This document shows, piece by piece, positions 6,124 through 13,981 of a stretch of DNA of 14,598 bases. Below the pieces are notes generated by a model that saw only the letters and a list, made by a program, of their open reading frames with translations, made no database searches and was not told where the DNA came from. How positions within the stretch are numbered: position 1 is the first letter of the stretch; the number at the start of each line of letters is the position of its first letter. A program made the position numbers and the translations under genes. Location: the NCBI GenBank assembly GCA_937901865.1, contig CALDID010000254.1:1-14598 (forward strand), written 5' to 3'. Source of the stretch: an uncultured Treponema sp. (lineage in GTDB: Bacteria > Spirochaetota > Spirochaetia > Treponematales > Treponemataceae).

Positions 6124-8304
6124 ATGAAGTCTATTGGTATAAAACTAGCTGACGGTTCTTTTTATCCTATAATGGAAGACGGAAAGGCGGACAGCAAAAC
6201 ATTATCGCTTACAACTGTTAAAGACAATCAGACAACCGTAAAGGTAGATTTGTACCAGTCAGAAACAGGCACAATGGAAGATGCGGAATATCTCGATACG
6301 TTGCAAATAGAAGATTTGAACCCGCACCCGAATGGCGAGCCTGATTTCAATTTGTCGCTATCGCTTGACGAAGACAATAACTTGAGCGCACAAGTTGCAG
6401 ACCCAGAAACGAATAAATCTTCTTCAAAAGACGTTCCTTTTATCAAGCGCAGTGAAGCCGAAAGAGCCGAGCCGAGCCCTATCGACGCAGTAGAGGAAAC
6501 AGAGCCGAGTATAGAAGAGCCTGTTTCTGACGGTGTGGAAGAGGCGACGGACAGTGGCGAAAGTGCCGCTGACGACGACTTTGATATTGACAGCTTGAAC
6601 CTCGATACAACTCCGCTTGACGACACTCCAGCGACAGAAGACTCTGACGGCAGCGATTTTAGTCTTGACGATATGCCAGCAACAGAAGAGCCTGCTATTG
6701 ACGATACGCCTGCCGAAACCGCCCCTAACATTGAAGATACTATTCCCGATATTGACGAAACCGTCCCTGACGGTGCAGAAACCGACTTTGACGGCGACGG
6801 CGACGATTTTGACATCGACAGCTTAAACCTAGACGATACACCGCTTGACGAAACCGTTCCCGATATTGACGAAACCGTCCCCGACGGTGCAGAAACCGTT
6901 TTTGACGGCAGTGATAACGTTATTGATGAAACGGCGATAGCGAAAGTAGAAGATGCGCCTAATACAGAAGACACTGCTCCCGACGGAGAAACGGACTTTG
7001 ACGGCGGCGACTTTGATATTGACAGCTTAGACCTCGATACAACTCCGATTGACGACACTCCAGCGGCGGAAGAGAATACTTCTGACGGAGAAACCGTATT
7101 TGACGGCGGAGAGAGCGGAGAAGAAGAGGGATTTAAGGTTGACGGCGATATAAAAGATTTGAACCTTGACAAAGTGCCAGAAGTCGAAATATCAGAGCCG
7201 AATGCTGCCGTAGAGTATACGGAAGAAGACTTCAAGAAAAAAGAGCCGAGCGCAGAGGAAGATACTGATAATGACTTCAATCTTGACGGGCTAGACGATG
7301 ATTTGCCGCCGCTTGATGATACGCTTTCGGGCGGTAGCGATTTAGATACGAACTTTATGGAAGAAAAGGGAACAGACGACTTTGATTCTAACTTGCTCAA
7401 CGACGGCGATTTGACACCTCCTGACGAGAGCTTCTCCTTTGATGATTCCCTAGACCCGAGCGAAGAAAAAGACGAGTTCGGCGATACAACAGATAGCATA
7501 CAGCTTGATGATTTTGATACAGGTGCGCTTGACGACACTCCGAGCGATTCAAATGCGGTTGTCGTAAGCGATAGCGGACTTGATTTATCAGACCTTGATA
7601 ATGACGACGCTTTTACTGTGCCAGATTTCGACAATAAGAGTTCGGACTCTACAGGCGCATTTAATTTTGATTCAGACTTTGACGACCCTGCATTTGCTCT
7701 TCCGAGTGCGAGCGCGGCAAGTGCGGCGTACAACGACACTTCAAGCCTTGACGATTTTGATAATCTTACGAGCGACACTACGGGCGGCGGCTCATACAAT
7801 AGCTATAGCAATGATTCTAACAGCAAAAAAGGCATATCTGTGGCGGCTGTTATCTGCATTATCTGTGCGATAATCTGTCTTTTAGCGGCAGGCTTGGCGT
7901 TGTTTGTTGCTCCTTCACGGCTGAAAATGCTTTCGTCTTTGTGGAATCAAGCGGATAATGTGAGCGCGGCACAAAGCAATGAGCAAAGCACTGTGGCAGA
8001 GGAGGAGCCAAAAGTTGCTCCTGTGGCAAAGGAAAATGCAATCGTTGTTGCTTCAAGCGAAGTGGAAATGATACCAGAAAAGCCTGTGGAACTTACTTCT
8101 ATTGACGAAGAGGAAGTAGGCGAAGACGGGGAGAAAAAGGAAGTAGAGGGTATCAGATACCAAATCCGTTGGGGCGATACATTGTGGGATATTGCAGACA
8201 CTTATTATAGAAATCCGTGGTTGTATCCGCGTATTGCAAAGTATAACAATATCACAGACCCTGACTTTATAGTGTCTGGAACATATATCACGATTCCTAA
8301 ATAA
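6124..8304 (+). CDS. Membrane protein: DnaK substrate-binding-like domain, acidic repeat linker, TM helix, LysM
   Basis: Starts at ATG 6124 behind GAGGT; 726 residues, no signal peptide. Residues 1 to about 100 align by eye with the beta-sandwich substrate-binding domain of Hsp70/DnaK: SIGI at the start, DNQTTVKVDLYQSE (DnaK EDNQSAVTIHVLQGE), LNPHPNGEPDFNL (INPAPRGMPQIEV), then DEDNNLSAQVADPETNK. No Hsp70 ATPase domain or helical lid is present. Residues about 110-560 are a very acidic, probably disordered linker of Asp/Glu/Ser/Thr/Pro with repeated DFDIDSLNLD and DDTP units. One transmembrane helix lies at about 571-596 (ISVAAVICIICAIICLLAAG), then a short linker and a C-terminal LysM domain (about 677-726, RWGDTLWDIADTYY, YNNITDPDFIVSGTYITIP) that should bind peptidoglycan. 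The predicted layout is N-terminus in the cytoplasm and LysM in the periplasm. It is followed 13 bases later by a lytic transglycosylase gene. The LysM and TM calls are firm; the DnaK-like call is strong but unaligned. Confidence 0.88.
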   Translation: MKSIGIKLADGSFYPIMEDGKADSKTLSLTTVKDNQTTVKVDLYQSETGTMEDAEYLDTLQIEDLNPHPNGEPDFNLSLSLDEDNNLSAQVADPETNKSSSKDVPFIKRSEAERAEPSPIDAVEETEPSIEEPVSDGVEEATDSGESAADDDFDIDSLNLDTTPLDDTPATEDSDGSDFSLDDMPATEEPAIDDTPAETAPNIEDTIPDIDETVPDGAETDFDGDGDDFDIDSLNLDDTPLDETVPDIDETVPDGAETVFDGSDNVIDETAIAKVEDAPNTEDTAPDGETDFDGGDFDIDSLDLDTTPIDDTPAAEENTSDGETVFDGGESGEEEGFKVDGDIKDLNLDKVPEVEISEPNAAVEYTEEDFKKKEPSAEEDTDNDFNLDGLDDDLPPLDDTLSGGSDLDTNFMEEKGTDDFDSNLLNDGDLTPPDESFSFDDSLDPSEEKDEFGDTTDSIQLDDFDTGALDDTPSDSNAVVVSDSGLDLSDLDNDDAFTVPDFDNKSSDSTGAFNFDSDFDDPAFALPSASAASAAYNDTSSLDDFDNLTSDTTGGGSYNSYSNDSNSKKGISVAAVICIICAIICLLAAGLALFVAPSRLKMLSSLWNQADNVSAAQSNEQSTVAEEEPKVAPVAKENAIVVASSEVEMIPEKPVELTSIDEEEVGEDGEKKEVEGIRYQIRWGDTLWDIADTYYRNPWLYPRIAKYNNITDPDFIVSGTYITIPK
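6743..6898 (+). repeat. Direct repeat in the acidic linker, 114-base period
   Basis: A 42-base unit at 6743-6784 recurs at 6857-6898 with one visible difference, encoding PDIDETVPDGAET twice. Looser copies of the DFDIDSLNLD-TPLDDTP unit begin near 6574, 6802 and 7009. The spacing is a multiple of three, so the repeats change linker length in frame. Confidence 0.8.
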
Positions 8305-8317
8305 TGACAAAAGAATA

Positions 8318-10546
8318 ATGAAAAAGCGAATAAGTTTTGTTGCACTCATCATAGGCTCTTGTATGCTTCTTGGGTGCAACAAGGCTGTTGCAGAATCCGA
8401 AGAAAAAGACGACTCGCATTATTTTCTTGCAGTAAAAGCAGAGAATCTTGGTAAGGAAAAAGAGAGCGAAGAGTTATATATAAAAGGCATTTCGCTTTCT
8501 GCAACCTCCCTTGTTTCGCGTCGATGTATAGAAAAGTGTATCGAACTTTCTAGCGACAAAGAAAGTTATATATCTTTGCTACTGGATAAATACACCGACG
8601 ATAATGCGCTTCTTACTGCTTGCAATTTTTACACAGAACAAAATAACTTTGATAAAGTCCTAGAATTAACAAAAGATATTTCTGTAGAAACGTCGAATAA
8701 TGAGCTTGTGAAACTACGGCTTCTTTCTCTTATAAAGAAAAACAATCCAGCTGTTCATACTATTTCGCGCACTTGGTTTTTGTCGCGCCCCTATTCAAAA
8801 GAACATCAAACTTTTTTTGGCGAATATAAGGCGGCTTTTGCTTCTGAAGATACTGATATTGCAGCAGAAAAAGCAGAAGACAATATAGAGGTAATGGGCT
8901 TTCGGAACGAGATATTTCGCTTGAGCTATGGTGGCGCGTATTCATACATAGAAAGCGGCAAGATACGAGAGATGAAGTTTGATTTTACTGATGAGCTGAT
9001 GAGCGATATGGGAAAAGCGTGCTTATATGGCAAAAAAGACAGCTATAAATCTTTGCCGATGCTTCAAAAGTATCTTTCTTTCTCTATGAATGAAGTAAAT
9101 GAAGCAAATAAAAAGAACGACTCTACGGCACAAAACAATTCTATAGATGATGCTGAAAACGATGATACGGAGCAAAAAGGGCTTAGCCCTTCGCATAAAG
9201 CGTATTACTATCATTTTTATACAGGACGCATTTTAGAAAGAGCAGGTCGGGGCAAGATTGCGGCAAGCGAAGAGTATAAAAAGGCTCTTGATTACTCTTT
9301 TTCTGATTATAGCTATGATAATGCACTGTGGTATTACTTGAATGCGATTCTTGGCTCATCAGCTCAAAATGCTGTTATCGAAGCGGAAAAGTTCGCAGAT
9401 AAATGGCACGATGCAGAATACTTCGATGACTTTTTAGACACGCTGTGTATTCGCCTTATCACGAATAAAAACTGGAAAGCTATCTATCGCGCATATATAA
9501 AGATGAGCGAGTATATGTCTGACGAATTAGCCTCACAATTTGCTTATATAAGCGCGCGCTTGATAGACACAAAACGCCTTACGTTTACTGACATAGAAGA
9601 TGTGTGGACAGTGTTGGAAATAAAGAGCGAGCATATCTATAAGGACTTGCTTGAAGTATCTGATACTGCGTATCGCAGAGCTTTAAAGTCGGGGATTCGT
9701 CCGTATTACAGCGTTTGTGCGGCGTGGCAACTAGATGATGATGATATTTTGTTTTCCGATATATTCTATCAACACAAAAAGACAAAAGAGTTTAAAAGAG
9801 ATATAGAAGCCGAAACACTGCTGCTAGGCTATTTGAAATTTGGTTTAGTAGACGAAATGTATAGTGAATGGCTGAACTTGCGCAATGGGGTTAGCCTTGA
9901 GGTTGCGGCGGAATTGGCAGAAGCATATCAGAAAAGCGGAACGGAAAAAGACGACCGATATTCAAAGGCGTTGCGTATTGTTTCGTATGCGGCGAATAAA
10001 GATTGGTCAACTCCGAGTAAAAAAGCTACAGAACAGCTTTTTCCGCGCAACTTTTTGGATATAATACAAGAAGAGGGCTCTAAATATTCTGTGAGTGAAT
10101 CACTGTTGCTAGGACTGATAAAAAGCGAAAGCTATTTTGACCCGACAGTGTCGAGTTCGGCTGGTGCGACAGGATTAACACAGTTAATGGATTCTACAGC
10201 AAACGATGTGGCGCGAAAGCTGAAAATGCAGCCGTTTGATTTATCAGACGCGAAGACAAATATTGCGTTTGGCACATACTATATTTCAGAGCTTACTCGC
10301 AGGCTAGATAACTCAAAGATATTGGCTCTTTTTGCCTATAACGGCGGCATTACACACGTTAAGAACTGGCGAAAAAGCGCAAAGCTGGAATATGGAGAGA
10401 ATCTAGTGAATGATTTATTTCTTGAAGCACTGCCGTTTGCGGAAACAAGGGAATACGGCAGAAAGGTTGTAGGAGCAGCCGCGGTGTATGCGTATTTGTA
10501 CTATGGCAAGTCTACAGCAAGTGTTGTGTCGGATATTATGAAGTGA
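8318..10546 (+). CDS. Soluble-lytic-transglycosylase-type lipoprotein (SLT domain)
   Basis: Peptidoglycan lytic transglycosylase of the Slt70/MltE type, which cleaves the MurNAc-GlcNAc bond with formation of 1,6-anhydro-MurNAc. A 742-residue product begins with a lipoprotein signal peptide ending in lipobox LLGC (Cys20), so it is probably membrane-anchored in the periplasm. Residues about 30-560 are helical and TPR-like (SHKAYYYHFYTGRILERAGR and similar), as in the ring of Slt70. The C-terminal SLT domain (about 583-725) has ESLLLGLIKSESYFDP with catalytic Glu604, GATGLTQLM (616-624), FGTYYISEL and FAYNGG. The gene starts 13 bases after the LysM gene with only a weak ribosome binding site, consistent with coupled translation. 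It is the clearest functional partner of the LysM protein, and both point to cell-wall remodelling. Confidence 0.92.
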   Translation: MKKRISFVALIIGSCMLLGCNKAVAESEEKDDSHYFLAVKAENLGKEKESEELYIKGISLSATSLVSRRCIEKCIELSSDKESYISLLLDKYTDDNALLTACNFYTEQNNFDKVLELTKDISVETSNNELVKLRLLSLIKKNNPAVHTISRTWFLSRPYSKEHQTFFGEYKAAFASEDTDIAAEKAEDNIEVMGFRNEIFRLSYGGAYSYIESGKIREMKFDFTDELMSDMGKACLYGKKDSYKSLPMLQKYLSFSMNEVNEANKKNDSTAQNNSIDDAENDDTEQKGLSPSHKAYYYHFYTGRILERAGRGKIAASEEYKKALDYSFSDYSYDNALWYYLNAILGSSAQNAVIEAEKFADKWHDAEYFDDFLDTLCIRLITNKNWKAIYRAYIKMSEYMSDELASQFAYISARLIDTKRLTFTDIEDVWTVLEIKSEHIYKDLLEVSDTAYRRALKSGIRPYYSVCAAWQLDDDDILFSDIFYQHKKTKEFKRDIEAETLLLGYLKFGLVDEMYSEWLNLRNGVSLEVAAELAEAYQKSGTEKDDRYSKALRIVSYAANKDWSTPSKKATEQLFPRNFLDIIQEEGSKYSVSESLLLGLIKSESYFDPTVSSSAGATGLTQLMDSTANDVARKLKMQPFDLSDAKTNIAFGTYYISELTRRLDNSKILALFAYNGGITHVKNWRKSAKLEYGENLVNDLFLEALPFAETREYGRKVVGAAAVYAYLYYGKSTASVVSDIMK

Positions 10547-10585
10547 GTTTCTAAAGATTACTGAAGATATGGAAGAGGTGAGGAA

Positions 10586-11761
10586 ATGAAAAGGAATATT
10601 TTTTTAATAATTTGCTTAGTGAGTTCTCTTTTTTGCAGCTGCTCAAAGAAAAATGCTGAAATAAGGATAGCGAATAAAGACAAGCCTGTGATTTTTTACA
10701 ATAGACAGCCAGGAAATGCTTTTACAGGCAAGGTGGATATGGCTAGCTTAAATCATAATGCTGATACGTTCTTTGTCGGCTCTGATGCTATGGGTGGAGG
10801 GGCAATGCAAGGCTCTTTAGTGGTGGATTTCCTTTTAGGCTCTGACGCAGAAAAAATCGACAGAAACAAAGATGGCGTTATCGGATATGTCCTTTTAATC
10901 GGGAGCGATAAGCAAATAGACGCGGATTACAGAACGACAGGTGTGCGAAAAGCGTTAGGCACATGGAACGGCTCTGCAAAAGAAAAAGATACAAAAGACG
11001 GCTCTATTAAAATTGGCGGTAAAGTGTATCAAGTGCAAGAGCTGGATAGCAGGGTAATGAAAGACAAAAGCGGCACTGCGTGGAATGCGAAAATGGCTTC
11101 AGAGATGATGGCGTTTTGGCTTTGGAAATATAAAGATAGCATCGACCTTGTTATCTCGAATAACGATTCTATGGCTATTTCTTGTATAAATACAAAAGGC
11201 TTTCCGAAAGGAATTCCCGTCTTTGGTTATGACGCAAACGATGATGCGCTGAAAGCGATAGAAAAAGGAGAGATGATAGGCTCTATTTCTCAGAGCTTTG
11301 ACTATCAAGCGGCAATGACAATGCTGATGATGAGAAATCTAGTAGACGGCGTACACGGGGAAGATTGCATAAAGAACGATGTTTGTTCAGAGTATAGCTA
11401 CAACAAAGATTTTCGCTCGGTTCTTGTGCAAAATAGTGCTGTAACAAAAGAGAACCTTGACGCTTTCAAGAAAAACGTTAAACACTCTAATGGCGTAAAA
11501 GTAATAGACGGAGAGGCAACTGAAAAGAAAATCCTTATGACAGTCTATAACGAAAACTCTTTTTTCACGGCTCAACAGCTTGTTCCTGCAATGAAATACT
11601 ATGCCGAAATCTTAAATCTTAATCTCACGATTATAAACGGCAATGGCAGAAACGACTCTTTGATTTTGCAAAAGATAAACGATGTGAATGAATACGATGG
11701 TTTTTTGATTAACCTTGTAAGCACAACACAAGGCAGGTCATATTTAGAGCGTATTCGATAG
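10586..11761 (+). CDS. mglB: MglB-like sugar-binding lipoprotein, circularly permuted (Tp0684 type)
   Basis: Periplasmic binding protein of the galactose/glucose MglB family with changed order. After a lipoprotein signal (MKRNIFLIICLVSSLFCSC, acylated Cys probably 19 or 17), residues about 27-300 match MglB from its middle to its end: KPVIFYNRQP (MglB PVVFFNKEP), the calcium loop DRNKDGVI (92-99), DADYRTTGVRKAL, WNAK, DLVISNNDSMA and PVFGYDAND. The part that is N-terminal in E. coli MglB comes last (about 313-391: KKILMTVYNENSFF ... QKINDVNEYDGFLINLV), ending in the helix YLERIR where the N-terminal segment would continue. No frameshift explains this: the stop is clean and the next gene starts 30 bases on. 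From memory, Treponema pallidum Tp0684 (MglB-2) has this rearranged topology and binds glucose. Most sugar contacts (Asn, Asp, Arg, Trp) are kept; some in the displaced part differ. The ribosome binding site is strong (GAGGTGAGGA). Permease and ATPase genes are not in the window. Confidence 0.87.
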   Translation: MKRNIFLIICLVSSLFCSCSKKNAEIRIANKDKPVIFYNRQPGNAFTGKVDMASLNHNADTFFVGSDAMGGGAMQGSLVVDFLLGSDAEKIDRNKDGVIGYVLLIGSDKQIDADYRTTGVRKALGTWNGSAKEKDTKDGSIKIGGKVYQVQELDSRVMKDKSGTAWNAKMASEMMAFWLWKYKDSIDLVISNNDSMAISCINTKGFPKGIPVFGYDANDDALKAIEKGEMIGSISQSFDYQAAMTMLMMRNLVDGVHGEDCIKNDVCSEYSYNKDFRSVLVQNSAVTKENLDAFKKNVKHSNGVKVIDGEATEKKILMTVYNENSFFTAQQLVPAMKYYAEILNLNLTIINGNGRNDSLILQKINDVNEYDGFLINLVSTTQGRSYLERIR

Positions 11762-11791
11762 AGGAACAGAAGCGAAAGAAGGAACGACAGT

Positions 11792-13141
11792 ATGAAGATA
11801 AAAGAGGTGAGTGCTGAAATAAAACTATTTTCGTACTTTGTGATATTGGGATTTATCGGTACAGCGGCTTTAAGTATGCCGTGTATGTATAAAAATGCCT
11901 CTCGTATGCCGCTTTTAGACGTGCTATTTACGACTGTTTCTGCAATGTGCGTTACAGGCTTATCGACTTTTGGTGCAGATAGATTTAATATGCTGGGATT
12001 GAGTGTTTTGATGTTTGTGATAGAAGCGGGCGGCTTGGGGTTGATTATGTTCTTTTCGCTCTATCTTGTGCGTCCTGGCGTGAAAGTATCGCACATAAAC
12101 AGAAACTTTATGCGTGGCTTTTTTCTTCCCAGTGTTGAAACAAACACAAAAGCAATTATTGTTGACATTTTGCGTTACACCTTTGCAATTCAGCTTGTTT
12201 GCGCTGTTTTATTGATGATAATACTAAAAACAAACGGCGAAAAGCATTTTATTTTTTATTCGCTTTTTCTCTCAGTATCTGCGTTTTGTAATGCGGGTTT
12301 TTCTCCATATTCTGATTCTCTTGCTTCTCTTAGTTCCAATATTCCGTTTACTCTTGTTATCAGCTCGCTTGTTATTCTCGGCGGTTTGGGGTTCACGGTC
12401 ATGCAAGACCTTTGGCACTGCATAAAAGCTAGGGTTGTTGGCAAACGCTATCGCTTGGCTTTTCATACAAAAATTGTTTTATCGATGACGGCTTTGCTGT
12501 TGTTGCTCCCGACGCTGTGCTTTTTGTTCTTTGAATATACGCATACTTTTGCTTCTATGCCGCTTTTGCAAAAGATGAACAACGCATTTTTTCAAAGTGT
12601 AACGGTTCGCACCGCAGGCTTTGAGATGATTAGTCAGTCATCTTTATCTTCTGCGTCCGCATTTTTTTCGTGCTTGCTGATGATTATCGGCGGTAACCCT
12701 GGCTCTATGGCAGGCGGCATAAAGACGACAACGTTTTATCTTATCTTGTGCAATGCTTTCCGTGATGATAGCGACGAGGGAGAATTGACGGTATTCAAGC
12801 ACGATATTTCAAAGCACACAATCGACAAATCTTCTTCAGTTATTGTAAAGGCGTTTATCTTTTTGTTTGCAATTCTCATTATTTTGATGTGTACAGAAGC
12901 AAACAACATCACATCAGGAGTTTTCACTACAGGCGATTTACTCTTTGAAGTGGTATCAGCTCTTTCTACCGCAGGACTATCTCGCAGCGTAACGCCGTAT
13001 CTTTCGGTACTCGGCAAACTCTTAATCATAGCAACGATGTACATCGGACGCACAGGAATTATCTCGATGGGAATGCGGATAAAAGCCAAAGCCTCGCTTC
13101 TTTCTTGCTCATTCCCCCACGAAGAAATTCTCGTCGGCTAA
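11792..13141 (+). CDS. KtrB/TrkH-family potassium uptake membrane protein
   Basis: Ion-translocating subunit of a Ktr/Trk K+ uptake system, 449 residues, in the inner membrane. All four pore loops of the family are visible: CVTGL (53-57), FCNAGF (165-170), VRTAGF (272-277) and LSTAGLS (391-397), each with the filter glycine. The gating or filter-adjacent NPGSMAGGIKTTTF segment and the usual paired transmembrane helices are also present. Length and the short N-terminus fit KtrB better than the longer TrkH. An AGGA ribosome binding site lies 8 bases before the ATG, and the gene follows the mglB-like stop by 30 bases. The partner KtrA/TrkA RCK subunit is not downstream, where the next gene is convergent. 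It must therefore be elsewhere in the genome, or the transporter uses a shared subunit. Its place after cell-wall and sugar genes may reflect osmotic control, but that is inference. Confidence 0.92.
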   Translation: MKIKEVSAEIKLFSYFVILGFIGTAALSMPCMYKNASRMPLLDVLFTTVSAMCVTGLSTFGADRFNMLGLSVLMFVIEAGGLGLIMFFSLYLVRPGVKVSHINRNFMRGFFLPSVETNTKAIIVDILRYTFAIQLVCAVLLMIILKTNGEKHFIFYSLFLSVSAFCNAGFSPYSDSLASLSSNIPFTLVISSLVILGGLGFTVMQDLWHCIKARVVGKRYRLAFHTKIVLSMTALLLLLPTLCFLFFEYTHTFASMPLLQKMNNAFFQSVTVRTAGFEMISQSSLSSASAFFSCLLMIIGGNPGSMAGGIKTTTFYLILCNAFRDDSDEGELTVFKHDISKHTIDKSSSVIVKAFIFLFAILIILMCTEANNITSGVFTTGDLLFEVVSALSTAGLSRSVTPYLSVLGKLLIIATMYIGRTGIISMGMRIKAKASLLSCSFPHEEILVG

Positions 13142-13150
13142 TCGCCTAGC

Positions 13151-13180
13151 AAAAAACCGACCTCGTGAAAGAAGTCGGTT
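13151..13180 (-). terminator. Strong rho-independent terminator of the P-loop gene
   Basis: On the minus strand AACCGACTTC (13180-13171) pairs with GAGGTCGGTT (13164-13155), 10 bp with one G-T wobble and a 6-base loop, running directly into six T (the T-run partly shares the stem end, 13156-13151). It lies 10-40 bases past the potassium transporter stop and could also slow plus-strand transcription, but it has no T-run on that side. A second small hairpin, AACTGC/GCAGTT (13206-13222), overlaps the stop codon of the P-loop gene. Confidence 0.85.
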
Positions 13181-13220
13181 CGTAATTAGCCTATAGCTTT
13201 TGTAAAACTGCCTGAAGCAG

Positions 13221-13895
13221 TTATTTTTCAGTGATAAGCAAAGATTTGCTGTCGAGCTTGAGAGTTGAAGCAACGTCTTTTGCATCTCTCAATTTAAGAA
13301 TCTGCAAGTTTACTCCGTCATTGCGTGAAGCAAGGTGCACAACTGAAGCAAAATATGGTAAAAGTGCCTTTGGTGCAGAGTCTTCAAGGTCTTCGCCCTC
13401 TGCTGTCGCGCTCATCCACACTGTTACATTCGCTTCTTTTGCAAAAGCCTGCACAGCCTTCAAGTCATCTTCTGAAACAGATGAAAGCGTTACGCCGTCA
13501 ATCACAACACCAGAAAGAGTAATTCCGCTGGTAGAATATGCTTTGAGCGTTGTTACTACTTTTGCCAAAGAGAAATTGTCTTGATTGAAGTTGAAAATGG
13601 TGCGATTGCGCATAATCTGGTCTTTCAAATCTGCGCTGTTGCCAAGATTCTTCTTCTTTGCAATCTCTGTAAATACGCCGTCGTACCAAGAAATAACGTT
13701 TGTTGATTTCTGGTCAAACGAAACGTGTACCAGCTGCTTGTCTGCCAACAAAGTATCCATACCGAACTGAACGAGAACAGATGTTTTCCCCAGTCCTTTC
13801 TTTGAGGTAACAAGTCCGATTTCGCCAGCTTTCAGTCCACCGTTTGTTGTCTTATCGAAAAACCGAATAGGGCTTCGGTCTAAGAGTTCTGCCAT
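13221..13895 (-). CDS. RecA/DnaB-like P-loop protein, 224 residues, function unknown
   Basis: Single-domain RecA-fold protein. The N-terminal pattern GLKAGEIGLVTSKKGLGKTS (residues 20-39) is that of DnaB/KaiC-type ATPases. It includes a Walker A-like loop with GKT (36-38), but the first glycine of GxxxxGKT is replaced by Ser31. LVHVSFDQ (55-62) follows as the next core strand. A Walker B-like strand appears as LSGVVIDGV, and TVWMSATAEGED could be the sensor strand. No helicase N-domain, KaiC duplication or DNA-binding motif is seen. The ATG at 13895 has GGAG about 9 bases upstream. It lies downstream of, and in the same direction as, the elongation factor G gene, but a terminator separates them, so it probably has its own promoter. 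I recognise the fold but not the family; ATP binding is likely and its biological role is open. Confidence 0.75.
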   Translation of the reverse strand: MAELLDRSPIRFFDKTTNGGLKAGEIGLVTSKKGLGKTSVLVQFGMDTLLADKQLVHVSFDQKSTNVISWYDGVFTEIAKKKNLGNSADLKDQIMRNRTIFNFNQDNFSLAKVVTTLKAYSTSGITLSGVVIDGVTLSSVSEDDLKAVQAFAKEANVTVWMSATAEGEDLEDSAPKALLPYFASVVHLASRNDGVNLQILKLRDAKDVASTLKLDSKSLLITEK

Positions 13896-13920
13896 GGTTA
13901 TTGCTCCATTAAGAATTCAT

Positions 13921-13954
13921 AAAATATACAACGGAACAAAACTGCTCCGTTGTA
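13921..13954 (-). terminator. Rho-independent terminator of the elongation factor G gene
   Basis: Minus strand TACAACGGA (13954-13946) pairs perfectly with TCCGTTGTA (13935-13927), 9 bp with a 10-base loop, followed by TATTTT (13926-13921). It lies 28 bases past the elongation factor stop and just upstream of the P-loop gene start. Confidence 0.75.
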
Positions 13955-13981
13955 ATCTTGTGTCATAGTGTCAAAAAAAAC

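Noticed and set aside
6228..7799. A 523-residue Ser-rich open frame antisense to the LysM protein gene
   Set aside because: It is the mirror of the GAC/GAT/GAA-rich acidic linker, whose reverse complement reads mainly as Ser codons without stops. It has no domain and no start signals, and the sense frame has clear domains at both ends.
10586..11761. A broken or frameshifted MglB gene with missing N-terminus
   Set aside because: The missing segment is found intact at the C-terminus, a lipoprotein signal and strong ribosome binding site precede the start, and the stop is clean. Circular permutation explains all of it.
13325..13770. Several short plus-strand open frames opposite the P-loop gene
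   Set aside because: They have no ribosome binding sites or domains and are shadows of the minus-strand gene, which carries a recognisable nucleotide-binding fold.
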